From the NCBI GenBank assembly GCA_963786625.1, contig CAWAZS010000007.1:1-64000 (forward strand): DNA of 64,000 bases, written 5' to 3'. Each line of letters starts with the position of its first letter. Within the stretch, counting starts at the first letter, position 1. This DNA comes from CAIWHR01 sp963786625. GTDB lineage: Bacteria; Pseudomonadota; Gammaproteobacteria; Burkholderiales; Casimicrobiaceae. Of the stretch, positions 26,518-36,209 are shown piece after piece. Made by a program: the position numbers and the translations under genes. The notes beneath the pieces are model-generated. The model did no database searches. It worked only from the letters and a program-made list of their open reading frames with translations, and was not told where the DNA came from.

Positions 26518-27720
26518 ATGTTCACTGACCGCGTGTTATCGGGGATGCGCCCGACGGGCCGGATGCACATCGGCCACTACCACGGCGCGCTCAAGAACTG
26601 GGTGCGGCTGCAGGAGGAGTACGAGTGCCTGTACTTCGCCGCGGACTGGCACGCGCTGACCACGCACTTCGACAGCACCGAAGCGATCTCCGACAGCGTC
26701 TGGGAGATGTTCGTCGACTGGCTCGCCGCCGGGATCAACCCGACGCGCGCGACGATCTTCATCCAGTCGCGGGTTCCCGAGCACGCCGAGCTCACGCTGC
26801 TCCTCGGAATGATCACGCCGGTCGGCTGGCTCGAGCGCGTGCCCACGTACAAGGACCAGCAGCAGAAGCTCGCCGACCGCGACCTGTCGAACTACGGGTT
26901 CCTGGGCTACCCGGTGATGCAGGGCGCCGACATCCTCATCTACCGGGCGAACATGGTTCCGGTCGGCGAGGACCAGGTGTCGCACATCGAGCTCGTGCGC
27001 GAGCTCGCGCGGCGGTTCAACTTCGTCTACGGCCGGGAGCCCGGGTTCGAGGAGAAGGCGAAGGCGGCGGTCAAGAAGCTCGGCGGCAAGAAGGCGCGCC
27101 GGTACGGCGAGCTGCGCACGGCGTACCAGGAGAAGGGCGACGACGCGGCGCTCGAGGCGGCGAAGGATCTGCTCAACGAGACGCAGCATCTGTCGCACGG
27201 CGACCGCGAGCGGCTGTTCGGCTATCTCGAGGGGACCGGGCGCATGATCCTGCCGGAGCCCGCGCCGTTGCTGACGGAGACGCCGAAGGTGCCCGGCCTC
27301 GACGGCCAGAAGATGTCGAAGTCGTACGGCAACGCGATACTGATGCGCGAAGAGCCGGCGGAGGTCACCCGGAAGATCCGCACGATGCAGACCGACCCGG
27401 CGCGGGTCCGGCGCAGCGACAAGGGCGACCCGGAGCGGTGCCCCGTGTGGCCGCTGCACCAGATCTACACGGACGCGGCGACCCGCGACTGGGTCGTCAA
27501 GGGCTGCACCACCGCGGGCATCGGCTGCCTCGACTGCAAGCAGCCGGTGATCGACGCGATCATCCGGGAGCAGGAGCCGATCCGCGAGCGCGCGCAGCAC
27601 TTCCTCGACGATCCGCAGCTCGTGCGCAACATCGTCGCCGACGGCTGCGAGCGCGCGCGCAAGCTCGCCGAGGAGACGATGCGCGACGTCCGCGCGTCGA
27701 TGGGGCTCGACTACACATGA
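26518..27720 (+). CDS. trpS: Tryptophanyl-tRNA synthetase
   Basis: This class I synthetase shows the HIGH signature as PTGRMHIGHYHGALKNW and the KMSKS loop as GQKMSKSYGNAI. The 400-aa length, with an insertion of about 60 residues around VKKLGGKKARRYGELRTAYQ, is the form common in betaproteobacteria. It charges tRNA-Trp. It is followed by a 145-base gap with the second copy of the 77-bp repeat before scpA. Confidence 0.96.
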   Translation: MFTDRVLSGMRPTGRMHIGHYHGALKNWVRLQEEYECLYFAADWHALTTHFDSTEAISDSVWEMFVDWLAAGINPTRATIFIQSRVPEHAELTLLLGMITPVGWLERVPTYKDQQQKLADRDLSNYGFLGYPVMQGADILIYRANMVPVGEDQVSHIELVRELARRFNFVYGREPGFEEKAKAAVKKLGGKKARRYGELRTAYQEKGDDAALEAAKDLLNETQHLSHGDRERLFGYLEGTGRMILPEPAPLLTETPKVPGLDGQKMSKSYGNAILMREEPAEVTRKIRTMQTDPARVRRSDKGDPERCPVWPLHQIYTDAATRDWVVKGCTTAGIGCLDCKQPVIDAIIREQEPIRERAQHFLDDPQLVRNIVADGCERARKLAEETMRDVRASMGLDYT

Positions 27721-27773
27721 GAGTCCGCGACGTGGATCGGCCGGAGCCGACATCGGGAGCGAGCGCGGCGCGA

Positions 27774-27850
27774 TGCGCAACCATCGTGGGTCCGGCTTCA
27801 GCCGGACACCCCATTGCAACCCGATGCGAGCCGCCTGAAGGCGGCCCCAC
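27774..27850 (+). repeat. 77-bp REP/BIME-like repeat, copy 2
   Basis: The element has the same length and layout as 3094-3170, in the opposite orientation. It contains TGCGCAA, CCGGCTTCAGCCGG, a 20-base variable centre and GCCGCCTGAAGGCGGC, ending GGCCCCAC. It sits between trpS and scpA, ending 14 bases before the scpA start codon, so its second hairpin would be close to the scpA ribosome site. Confidence 0.78.
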
Positions 27851-27864
27851 GGGTGTGCGCGCAC

Positions 27865-28704
27865 ATGAGCGCGAGCGAGACGGCCGTCTTCGACCTCGCG
27901 CGGCAGGGCGGCGCGCGGGTGGCCAAGGTCCACGGCGAGCCGATGCTCGAGCTGCCGACCGACCTCTACATTCCGCCGGAGGCCCTCGAGGTCTTCCTCG
28001 ACACCTTCGAGGGACCGCTCGACCTGCTGCTCTACCTGATCCGCAAGCAGAACATCAACGTGCTCGAGATCCCGATGGCGGAGCTCACCCGCCAGTACCT
28101 GGGCTACGTCGAGATGATGCGGCGGGCCCAGCTCGAGCTCGCCGCCGAGTACCTGCTGATGGCCGCGGTGCTGATCGAGATCAAGTCGCGCCTGCTGCTG
28201 CCGAAGCCGCCGGCGCCCCCGGGAGCCGAGCCCGAGGACCCGCGCGCCGAGCTCGTCCGCCGGCTGCTCGAGTACGAGCGGATGAAGCAGGCGGCCCGCG
28301 AGATCGACGCGCTGCCCCTGGCCGACCGCGATTTCGCGACGGTCCGCATCTGGTTCGACCGGGCCGCCCAGGCGCGGCTGCCGGACGTCGCGCCGGACGA
28401 CCTGCGCGCCGCCTGGGCGGGCCTGGTTGCGCGGGCGCGAATCAACCGGCATCATCTCGTCCGTCGCGAGCAGCTTTCGGTGCGGGCGGAGATGAGCCGG
28501 ATCCTGAAGCTGCTGGAGCCGGCGCGGTTCGCCGAATTCACGACGCTCTTCGCGCTGCACGCCGACGTGCCGCACCTCGTCGTGACGTTTCTCGCGCTGC
28601 TGGAGCTCGCGCGCGAGCAGCTCGTCTCGATCGCGCAGGCGGAGCCCTACGCGCCGATCTACGCGCAGCTCACCGGCGGTCCGGACTTCGCCCTCGCGTC
28701 CTGA
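27865..28704 (+). CDS. scpA: Segregation and condensation protein ScpA
   Basis: ScpA is the kleisin that closes the SMC ring with ScpB and helps compact and segregate chromosomes. Family motifs are FEGPLDLLLYLIRKQNINVL, MAELTRQYLGYVEMM, AAEYLLMAAVLIEIKSRLLL and the C-terminal winged helix VVTFLALLELAREQLVSIAQ. The ATG at 27865 is preferred over one at 27814 because the frame before it is the repeat element. It is followed by scpB after 22 bases. Confidence 0.94.
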   Translation: MSASETAVFDLARQGGARVAKVHGEPMLELPTDLYIPPEALEVFLDTFEGPLDLLLYLIRKQNINVLEIPMAELTRQYLGYVEMMRRAQLELAAEYLLMAAVLIEIKSRLLLPKPPAPPGAEPEDPRAELVRRLLEYERMKQAAREIDALPLADRDFATVRIWFDRAAQARLPDVAPDDLRAAWAGLVARARINRHHLVRREQLSVRAEMSRILKLLEPARFAEFTTLFALHADVPHLVVTFLALLELAREQLVSIAQAEPYAPIYAQLTGGPDFALAS

Positions 28705-28726
28705 CCCGAACCTCACGCATCACACG

Positions 28727-29416
28727 ATGGACGAATTGCAGGAGATCAGGAACATCCTCGAGGCGGCGCTGCTCACGGCGGGCGAACCGGTCCCCGTGCC
28801 GCAGCTCGCGAAGCTGTTCGACCCGCCGCTCGACGCGGAAACGGTGCGCAAGCTGCTGGGCGAGCTCGCGGAGAGCTGGACGGGCAGGAGCGTCGAGCTC
28901 GTGCAGGTCGCGTCGGGCTGGCGCTTCCAGGGCAAGCCCGCGATCCAGTCCTACCTGGACCGGCTCTCGCCGGAGAAGCCGCCGCGGTACTCGCGCGCGG
29001 TGATGGAGACACTGGCGATCATCGCCTATCAGCAACCCGTAACCCGCGGCGACATCGAAGCCATCCGCGGCGTCGCGGTGTCCACCAACGTCGTCAAGTC
29101 GCTGGAGGACCGCCAATGGGTCGAAGTGGTCGGTCACCGCGAGACGCCGGGTCGCCCGGCGCTCTACGCGACCACCAAGACCTTTCTCGACGATCTCGGC
29201 CTGCGCTCGTTGTCCGAGCTGCCCTCTCTGGCCGAGCTCGACGCTTCCCACCTGCTGGAGAACCCCGATGCACCCACCGAAACCCCCGAAGCGCAACTCG
29301 CGCTCGCGGTCCCGAACATGGCACCGTCCCCCGACGGGCCCGATGCAGCAGCCGAGTCTGGCGCTGCAGCAGATCACGGAGGGCCTGGCGCCGCCGCGCC
29401 ACCGCTCCTCCACTGA
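28727..29416 (+). CDS. scpB: Segregation and condensation protein ScpB
   Basis: ScpB has two winged-helix domains: IRNILEAALLTAGEPVPV to VASGWRFQGKP, then RAVMETLAIIAYQQPVTRGD and LEDRQWVEVVGHRETPGRP. It binds ScpA within the SMC complex. The acidic, proline-rich tail after residue 180 is variable in the family. Its coding end overlaps the rluB frame that follows. Confidence 0.94.
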   Translation: MDELQEIRNILEAALLTAGEPVPVPQLAKLFDPPLDAETVRKLLGELAESWTGRSVELVQVASGWRFQGKPAIQSYLDRLSPEKPPRYSRAVMETLAIIAYQQPVTRGDIEAIRGVAVSTNVVKSLEDRQWVEVVGHRETPGRPALYATTKTFLDDLGLRSLSELPSLAELDASHLLENPDAPTETPEAQLALAVPNMAPSPDGPDAAAESGAAADHGGPGAAAPPLLH

Positions 29417-30894
29417 CGAAGTCTTCACCGAGCCGCAGCGCCTGCACAAGGTGCTGGCGTCCTGCGGCTTCGGTTCCCGCCGGGCGATGGAGGAGATGAT
29501 CCTCGCCGGCCGCATCACCGTGAACCGCGAGCCGGCCGACGTCGGCCAGAAGGTCGGGCCCGGCGACGAGGTGCGGATCAACGGCGAACTGGTGAAGGTG
29601 CGCTTTGCCGAGCCGCGGGCGCGGATCCTGATGTATCACAAGACCGCCGGCGAAATCGTGACCCGCGACGATCCCGAGGGCAGGCCGACGGTGTTCGAGA
29701 AGCTGCCGAACATCGGCAACGGCAAGTGGATCTCGATCGGGCGCCTGGACTTCAACACCGAGGGCCTGCTGCTGTTCACGAATTCGGGCGATCTCGCCAA
29801 CAAGATGACGCATCCGCGCTACGAGGTCGAGCGCGAGTACGCGGTCCGCGTGATGGGGCTGCTGACGCCCGAGCAGCAGCAGGCGCTGCTGACCGGCGTC
29901 GAGCTCGAGGACGGGCCGGCGAAAGTCGAAAAGCTCGACGACGGCGGCGGCGAAGGCTCGAATCACTGGTACCGCGTCGTGCTCAAGGAGGGCCGCAATC
30001 GCGAGGTCCGCCGGTTGTTCGAGGCGCTCGGACTCACCGTGAGCCGACTGATCCGCACGCGCTTCGGGACCGTGGCCATGCCCTCGCGCCTGAAGCGGGG
30101 GCAGACGCTCGAGTTGACGCCCGAGGAGGTCGGCGCCGTGCTGACGGCCGCCGGCATGCGTTCCGGCGGCTCCGTCGCCGCAGAATCCGGCGCGCGGGGG
30201 CAGGGCGAAGGGTCAGGGCGGGCGGCCGGCGCAGGGTCCCGGCCCGCGTCCGCCGGGTCACGGGCAGCGCGAACGCGGACCGCGGGGTCCGAATTTCGTG
30301 GCGGGCCCGCCGCGCGACGATTCAGCCGAGGGTGAAGCGCCCGGTGAATTCGAAGGGATCGAGCCGGGAAACAGCGCGCTCGGGCAACCGACGCATGGCA
30401 ACACTCCGGTCGGCAAGTTCTTCGCCAAGACCCACGGCAAGGCGCACGGACGGCCGCACGGGCAGGGCGGCCCGCGGCGCGGCGCTGCGGGGCAGGCGGG
30501 ACACGGCGGCCGCCCGTTCGGTCAATCCGGGCGCCCGCAACACGGACAGCCGCCCCGCCACGGCCAGCCGCGGGGGGGCCACGGCCCGTCGTCGCCTTAT
30601 GTGATGACGACGCTCACCATCCCGGGCGCCGTGCCCGAGGGCCTGCCCGGCACCAGTGGCCCGCGACCCAAGGGACCCGGGGGCGGCCACGGGCCGCGAG
30701 GGCCCGGCCCAGGCAACGGGCCGCGGGGGCCCGGCGCAGGCGCCGAAGCCCGCGGACCGGGCGCCGGTCAGGGGAAGAAGCGCGGTCGCGGCAATCGCAA
30801 CCGGCGCGGCCCGAAGTCCGAGACGATGCCGGGCAACGAAGCGCCGCGCACGGTCGAACCCGCCATCGTCGACGACGACATCGGCAACCGCTAG
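29268..30894 (+). CDS. rluB: 23S rRNA pseudouridine synthase RluB (frameshifted in the tail)
   Basis: RluB modifies a uridine near 2605 of 23S rRNA. The S4 domain is RLHKVLASCGFGSRRAMEEM, and the catalytic region has ISIGRLDFNTEGLLLFTNSG, whose aspartate is catalytic, and VVLKEGRNREVRRLFEALGL. After the core, about residue 300, an extra or missing base near 30220 shifts the frame. The true tail is a long basic, glycine-rich stretch with GKFFAKTHGKAHGRPHGQGG and GKKRGRGNRNRRGPK, ending at 30894. The start could be at 29268, or at 29343 (MQQPSLALQQITEG), and the first overlaps scpB by 149 bases. Long disordered tails are common in betaproteobacterial RluB. Confidence 0.88.
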
Positions 30895-30960
30895 GTCCGG
30901 CCGGATCGACGGCGGGCCGTCCGGGCGCCCGAGCACGTGGCGCCGCGCGCCTCGACCGGC

Positions 30961-31758
30961 TCAGTCCCGACCGAACTGCGGCGCCCGCTTGGCGAGGAAC
31001 GCGGTGATGCCTTCCGCGAAATCCGGGGTCCCCGCGCACTCGCCGAAGGCGACCGCTTCGGCCTGAAGCTGCTCGGACAGGGAGTGCGCCAGCGCGTCGC
31101 GCACCAGACGCCGCGTCCGGCGCAGCGCGACGACGGGCCCGGCGGCGAGCGACTGCACGATGGCCTCGGTCGCGGCGTCGAGCTCGGCGGCCGGGACGAT
31201 CCGGTTGACGATGCCCAGCGCAAGCGCGTCGGCGGCGCCGAAGCGCTCGCCGAGCAGCAGAATCTCCATCGCCTTGCGCGTGCCGACCAGGCGCGGCAGC
31301 GACCACGAGCCGCCGCCGTCGGGCGACAGCGCGATCTGCCGGTACGCGGACGCGAAATACGCGTCGTCGGCGGCGACGACGAGGTCGCAGGCGTTCACCA
31401 GCGACAGCCCGAAACCCGCAACGGCACCATGAATGCGGCCGACCAGCGGATGCGGCATCCGGTGCAGGTTCTCGATCGCGGCGTGCAGGCGCTCGACCAT
31501 CTGCTGGAACATCGCGCGGCGTTCGGCGGGCGCGCGCCCGAGCTCGGCGGCGAACATGCGTATGTCGCCGCCGGCCATGAAGTGCCTGCCGGCGCCGCGC
31601 AGCACGACCACCCGCAGGCTGTCGTCGGCGGCGATCGCCGCCGTGTGCGCGACGAGCGCGTCGATCATCGCGAAGTCGAGCACGTTGAGCGCGTCGGGCC
31701 GGTTCAGCGTGAGCGTCGCGACGGGACCGTCGCGGGCGAGCAGTACGGTGTCGTTCAT
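30961..31758 (-). CDS. Enoyl-CoA hydratase/isomerase family protein
   Basis: The crotonase fold is clear: VATLTLNRPDALNVLDFAMI, the oxyanion-hole region GRHFMAGGDIRMFAAE and HGAVAGFGLSLVNACDLVVA, then SYRQ-type ASAYRQIALSPDGGGSWSLP. In this last segment the second acid of classical hydratases is replaced by an aspartate shifted in sequence, so activity could be hydration or isomerisation. The 265-aa length is normal. It follows the histone-deacetylase-like gene by 33 bases on the same strand. Confidence 0.88.
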   Translation of the reverse strand: MNDTVLLARDGPVATLTLNRPDALNVLDFAMIDALVAHTAAIAADDSLRVVVLRGAGRHFMAGGDIRMFAAELGRAPAERRAMFQQMVERLHAAIENLHRMPHPLVGRIHGAVAGFGLSLVNACDLVVAADDAYFASAYRQIALSPDGGGSWSLPRLVGTRKAMEILLLGERFGAADALALGIVNRIVPAAELDAATEAIVQSLAAGPVVALRRTRRLVRDALAHSLSEQLQAEAVAFGECAGTPDFAEGITAFLAKRAPQFGRD

Positions 31759-31791
31759 CGGAGGCTGCCGGGGGATCGAGGCGGACGGCGG

Positions 31792-32748
31792 TCAGGACTG
31801 CGGCGCGCGCAGCACGGGCCGCACGCGCGGCTTCGCTGCCGATTCTAGCAGGCCGCCCTGCGCGTAGCGCTCGAGCGCGAGTGTCACCGTCGCAAGATGG
31901 ATGTCGACGATGTCGTCGACGATATCCGCGTAGCCGCCGGCCATCGCGACCGCGACCGGCACGCCCCGCGCGCGCAGCGCGTCGTACACGCGCGCGTCGC
32001 GCGCGGCGAGGCCATCCTTGCTGAGCGCAAGGCGGCCGAGGCGATCGCCGCGATACGGATCGGCGCCGGCCAGATAGATCGCGAGATCCGGGCGCGCGGC
32101 ATCGAGCGCCCGTGCCAGGGCGATCGACAGCGCGCGGAGGTAGGCGTCGTCGCCGGTGCCGTCGGCCAGCTCGACGTCGAGCCGGCTCGCCTGCTTGCGG
32201 AACGGGAAGTTTTCCTTGCCGTGCATCGACAGCGTGTACACCTGCGCGTCGCCGGCGAAGATCGCGGCGGTGCCGTCGCCCTGATGGACGTCGAGGTCGA
32301 CGATCACGATGCGCGTGGCGCGGCGCTCGGCCTGCATGACCCGGGCGGCGACGGCCGCGTCGTTGAAGACGCAGAATCCCCCGCCGTAGCCGCGATGCGC
32401 GTGGTGCGTGCCCCCGGCCAGGTTGATCCCGCATCCCCCGGCCAGCGCGGCGCGGCAGGCGGCGATCGTCGCGCCGACCGAGCGCAGCGAGCGCTCGACC
32501 ATCGCCTTCGACCACGGAAAGCCGATCCGCCGCAGCGCAGCCTCGGGCAGCGTGCCTGCCGTCACCGCGTCGACGTAGGCCGGATCGTGCGCCAATGCGA
32601 GCTGCGCGGGCGAGGCAGCGTCGGGCACCGCAAGCAGATCGCCCGCGACGGCGGCGACGCGCTCGCGCAGCAGCGCGTACTTCGCCATCGGAAAGCGATG
32701 GCCCGGCGGCAGCGGCAGGACGAAGTGATCGGTGGAATAGATGCGCAC
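31792..32748 (-). CDS. Histone deacetylase-family (class IV/AcuC-like) hydrolase
   Basis: This zinc amidohydrolase has GGTHHAHRGYGGGFCVFND (the two active-site histidines and glycine loop), VIVDLDVHQGDGTAAIF (zinc-binding Asp and His), YTLSMHGKENFPF and AIYLAGADPYRGDRLG (second zinc Asp). The 318-aa size fits bacterial deacetylases that act on acetylated amines or proteins. The start is a GTG at 32748. It lies 14 bases after the COG3146 gene and could be in one transcript with it and the hydratase. Confidence 0.87.
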   Translation of the reverse strand: MRIYSTDHFVLPLPPGHRFPMAKYALLRERVAAVAGDLLAVPDAASPAQLALAHDPAYVDAVTAGTLPEAALRRIGFPWSKAMVERSLRSVGATIAACRAALAGGCGINLAGGTHHAHRGYGGGFCVFNDAAVAARVMQAERRATRIVIVDLDVHQGDGTAAIFAGDAQVYTLSMHGKENFPFRKQASRLDVELADGTGDDAYLRALSIALARALDAARPDLAIYLAGADPYRGDRLGRLALSKDGLAARDARVYDALRARGVPVAVAMAGGYADIVDDIVDIHLATVTLALERYAQGGLLESAAKPRVRPVLRAPQS

Positions 32749-32761
32749 GGCGGGCGGCGAC

Positions 32762-34015
32762 TCAGGCCGGGGATCCGTCCGGGTTCCGGAAGGGACTCGC
32801 GGCGACGAGCTCGTCGGCAGCGTGCGCGACGTCGACGCGCTCGCGCGCGCAGAAATCGGCGATCGCGCGGGCGAACTCCGGGTCGGCGATCGCGTGCGCC
32901 GACCACGTCGTCACCGGCGTGAGGCCCCGGGCCAGCTTGTGCACGCCCTGCGCGCCGCCTTCGAAGCGCCGGATTCCCCGCTCGATGCAGAACTCGATCG
33001 CCTGGTAATAGCACGCTTCGAAATGCAGCCCGGAAATGCCCTCGATCGTTCCCCAGTAGCGGCCCCAGAGCGTATCGCCATCGAAGAGGTCGAGTGCCGT
33101 GCAGATGGCCCGGCGATCGCGGTGGCCGACCGCCATCATCACGTTGTCCGGCATCGCCGCGCCGATGCGCTCGAAGAATTCGAGGCTGAGATACGGCGTC
33201 GAGTGGTGGTCGCGATAGGTGCGCTCGTAGCAGCGGTAGAAGAACGCCCAGTCGGCGCCCGTGATCGCGGCGCCGACCTTGCGCGTGAACGCGACTCCGG
33301 CGTCGGCGACCTTGCGCCGCTCCTGCTTCACTTTCTTGCGCTTGTCGTGGTTGAACGTGGCGAGGAAATCGGCGAAGTCGGCGTAGCCCCGGTTCTCCCA
33401 GCGGAACTGCAGGCCGTGCCGGACCAGCATGCCCGCCGCCTCCCATGCGCGCGCTTCGTTCTCGGTCGGAAACAGCACGTGCAGCGACGAGAACGACGGC
33501 GCCAACGCCGATGCCGGCGGCCGCAGCAATCCGACGGCCGCGGCGATCAGCGCGGCGTGCGCGTCGCCGTCCGACCCGAGCAGCCGCGGCCCGGGCGCCG
33601 GTGTGAAGGGAATCGCCGCGACGAGCTTCGGGTAGTAGCGCCGTCCGTAGCGCCGGTAGGCATCGGCCCACGCCCAGTCGAAGACGTATTCGCCGTACGA
33701 GTGCGCCTTCTCGTACATCGGCAGGGCGCCGACGAGCGCCTCGCCGCGCCATGCGGTCAGATAGCGCGGCGTCCAGCCGCGCTCCGGCGCCGCGCAACCC
33801 GACGCGTGCAGCGCCGAAAGGAAGGCGTGGGAGACGAGGGGCATGCCTCCGGCAAGCGCGTCCCAATCGCGCGCCGCAATGGCGGCGAGGCCGACGTCGT
33901 TGCGCACGAGCACGGCCGCGGTCGGCGCGGCGGCGAAGCGGGAAGGGAACGAAGCATCCATCGGGAGGGACGGATTCTCGCGTGCGCGGCGGCGGCGGGC
34001 AAGGCGCGCGGCCAT
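32762..34015 (-). CDS. COG3146 family GNAT-like protein
   Basis: The 417-aa product carries the family marks HSYGEYVFDWAWADAYRRYG, LHVLFPTENEARAWEAAGM, FLATFNHDKRKKVKQERRKV and FEACYYQAIEFCIERGIRRF. It belongs to a widespread group related to FemAB/GNAT acyltransferases, annotated as possible peptidoglycan biosynthesis proteins, and its substrate is not established. The first 18 residues (MAARLARRRRAREN and so on) may not be translated, because a second ATG at 33961 begins MDASFPSRFAAAP. Confidence 0.8.
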   Translation of the reverse strand: MAARLARRRRARENPSLPMDASFPSRFAAAPTAAVLVRNDVGLAAIAARDWDALAGGMPLVSHAFLSALHASGCAAPERGWTPRYLTAWRGEALVGALPMYEKAHSYGEYVFDWAWADAYRRYGRRYYPKLVAAIPFTPAPGPRLLGSDGDAHAALIAAAVGLLRPPASALAPSFSSLHVLFPTENEARAWEAAGMLVRHGLQFRWENRGYADFADFLATFNHDKRKKVKQERRKVADAGVAFTRKVGAAITGADWAFFYRCYERTYRDHHSTPYLSLEFFERIGAAMPDNVMMAVGHRDRRAICTALDLFDGDTLWGRYWGTIEGISGLHFEACYYQAIEFCIERGIRRFEGGAQGVHKLARGLTPVTTWSAHAIADPEFARAIADFCARERVDVAHAADELVAASPFRNPDGSPA

Positions 34016-34090
34016 GCGATGGCGGTTCTCGCGCGTTCGCGGTGCCGCGGCGCGTGCGTGCTAAGCTTTTCCCGTTTCGACAGGCGTGCC

Positions 34091-35719
34091 ATGCAGATCG
34101 CCATTGCGCAGCTGAACCAGGTTCTCGGGGACTTGCCGGGCAACGCCGCGGCGATCCGCGTGGCGCTGGCCGAGGCCGGGCGGGCGGGGGCACGGCTCGT
34201 CGTCACGCCCGAGCTCTCGCTCTGCGGCTACCCGCCGGAGGATCTGGTGCTGCGGCCGGCGTTCCTCGACGCCTGCGCCCGCGAGCTGGTCGCGCTGGCC
34301 TCGGGCGTGGGCGCGATACCGGTCGTCGTCGGGTTTCCCGAACGCGAGGCCGGCCGCTGCCACAACGCGCTCGCCGTGCTGCGCGACGGCCGCGTGGCCG
34401 ACGTCTACCGCAAGCAGCACCTGCCGAATTACACCGTGTTCGACGAGGAGCGCTACTTCGAGCCCGGGCATGCCCCCTGTGTCGTCGACGTCGACGGGAC
34501 GCCGGTCGGGCTCCTCGTCTGCGAGGACGTCTGGTACCCCGGTCCCGCCCGGCAGGCGCAGGAGGCGGGCGCGAAGCTCGTCGTCGTCGCCAACGGCTCG
34601 CCCTATCACACCCGGCAGCAGGCGGCCCGGCGCGCGCAGGTCGCTGCGAGGGCGCGCGAGACCGGACTGGCGGTCGTCTACGTGAATCGCGTCGGCGGCC
34701 AGGACGAGCTCGTCTTCGACGGTGCGTCGTTCGTCGTCGACGCTCAGGGCGAGGTCGTGCAGCAGCTCCCCGCATGGCACGAAGCCGTCGCGCTGGTGAC
34801 GCTCGACGACGGCGCGCCGAAGCCCGTGCGCGGCTCGCTCGACCCGCGGCTCGAGCATCACGTCTACGAGGCGCTGGTCATGGGGGTGCGGGATTACGTC
34901 CACAAGAACCGGTTTCCCGGCGTGCTGCTCGGCCTGTCCGGCGGCGTGGACTCGGCGCTGGTGCTCGCGATCGCCGTCGACGCGCTCGGCCGCGAGCGCG
35001 TGCGCGCCGTGATGATGCCGTCGCAGTACACCCGCGCGATCAGTCTCGAGGATGCGCGGGCGATGGCCGAGATCGTCGGCGTGCGCTACACCGAGATCCC
35101 GATCGGGCCGATGTTCGGGGCGTTCCGCGAGGTGCTCGCCGACGAGTTCCGGGGTCTCGCGCCGGATGCCGCCGAGGAGAATATCCAGGCGCGGATCCGT
35201 GGGACGCTGCTGATGGCGCTTTCCAACAAGTTCGGCTCGATCGTGCTCACCACCGGCAACAAGTCCGAAATGGCGGTCGGCTATGCCACCCTCTACGGCG
35301 ACATGGCCGGCGGCTTCGGCGTGCTCAAGGACATCAGCAAGACGCTGGTCTACCGGCTGTGCCGCTACCGGAACTGCCTCGGCCGGGTGATCCCCGAGCG
35401 GATCATCACCCGCGCGCCGTCGGCGGAACTGCGAGCGGACCAGGTCGACCAGGATTCGCTGCCGCCCTACGACGCGCTCGACGGCATCCTCGAGGCCTAC
35501 GTCGAGCACGACCGGAGCCCCGCGGAGATCGTCGCCATGGGTTATGCGCCGGAGCACGTGCGCCGCGTCGTCCGGCTGATCAAGGTCAACGAATACAAGC
35601 GGCGGCAGGCGGCGGTCGGCATCCGGATCACGCCGCGCGGTTTCGGCCGCGACTGGCGCTATCCGATCACCTCGGCGTGGCACGAATGGGAGGGGATCGC
35701 CGTGCCGGCGGGCCGCTAG
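34091..35719 (+). CDS. nadE: NAD+ synthase with N-terminal amidase domain
   Basis: The N-terminal nitrilase-like glutaminase domain has the Glu in VTPELSLCGYPPEDLVL, the Lys in YRKQHLPNYTVFDE and the Cys in GLLVCEDVWYPGP. The C-terminal synthetase has the PP-loop GLSGGVDSALVLAIAVDALG and LTTGNKSEMAVGYATLYGDM. It makes NAD+ from deamido-NAD+ using glutamine. Length is 542 aa. The ATG at 34091 gives MQIAIAQLNQVLGDLPGN, the usual start. glnB follows after 64 bases, an order known from betaproteobacteria. Confidence 0.95.
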   Translation: MQIAIAQLNQVLGDLPGNAAAIRVALAEAGRAGARLVVTPELSLCGYPPEDLVLRPAFLDACARELVALASGVGAIPVVVGFPEREAGRCHNALAVLRDGRVADVYRKQHLPNYTVFDEERYFEPGHAPCVVDVDGTPVGLLVCEDVWYPGPARQAQEAGAKLVVVANGSPYHTRQQAARRAQVAARARETGLAVVYVNRVGGQDELVFDGASFVVDAQGEVVQQLPAWHEAVALVTLDDGAPKPVRGSLDPRLEHHVYEALVMGVRDYVHKNRFPGVLLGLSGGVDSALVLAIAVDALGRERVRAVMMPSQYTRAISLEDARAMAEIVGVRYTEIPIGPMFGAFREVLADEFRGLAPDAAEENIQARIRGTLLMALSNKFGSIVLTTGNKSEMAVGYATLYGDMAGGFGVLKDISKTLVYRLCRYRNCLGRVIPERIITRAPSAELRADQVDQDSLPPYDALDGILEAYVEHDRSPAEIVAMGYAPEHVRRVVRLIKVNEYKRRQAAVGIRITPRGFGRDWRYPITSAWHEWEGIAVPAGR

Positions 35720-35783
35720 GATGGGGCCTCGCCATGGTGTAAGCTAACCCCGGTCAACGACGCCCCAGCGGGTGGTAACCACC

Positions 35784-36209
35784 ATGAAGAAGATCGAAGC
35801 GATCATCAAGCCGTTCAAGCTCGACGAGGTGCGCGAGGCGCTCTCGGAAATCGGCGTCACCGGCCTCACGGTAACCGAGGTCAAGGGCTTCGGCCGCCAG
35901 AAGGGGCACACCGAGCTCTATCGCGGGGCCGAGTATGTCGTCGATTTCCTGCCGAAGGTCAAAGTCGAGCTGATCGTCGGCGAAGGGGACGTCGATCGCG
36001 CGATCGAGGCGATCGTCAAGGCGGCGCGCACCGGCAAGATCGGCGACGGCAAGATCTTCGTGACCGCGATCGAGCAGGTGGTGCGCATCCGCACCGGCGA
36101 GAGCGGCGAAGCCGCGATCTACGGCCCGGCGCGTCACGCGCGCTGCTTCGGGGGGCCACAATGTCGTTCGCATCGGAGTTCAGGGAATTCGCAGTCAAGG
36201 GCAACGTGA
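35784..36209 (+). CDS. glnB: Nitrogen regulatory protein P-II with an extended C-terminus
   Basis: PII senses 2-oxoglutarate, ATP/ADP and, through uridylylation, glutamine, and it controls GlnE, NtrB and AmtB. Residues 1-112 are standard: MKKIEAIIKPFKLDEVREAL, the T-loop GRQKGHTELYRGAEYVVDF with the uridylylated tyrosine, and GDGKIFVTAIEQVVRIRTGE. The family normally stops at the EAAI that follows. Here a TAC follows and the frame runs 29 more codons (GPARHARCFGGPQ and so on), ending inside mscL with a 49-base overlap. This is either a substitution or reading error at the stop codon or a real extension. Confidence 0.92.
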   Translation: MKKIEAIIKPFKLDEVREALSEIGVTGLTVTEVKGFGRQKGHTELYRGAEYVVDFLPKVKVELIVGEGDVDRAIEAIVKAARTGKIGDGKIFVTAIEQVVRIRTGESGEAAIYGPARHARCFGGPQCRSHRSSGNSQSRAT

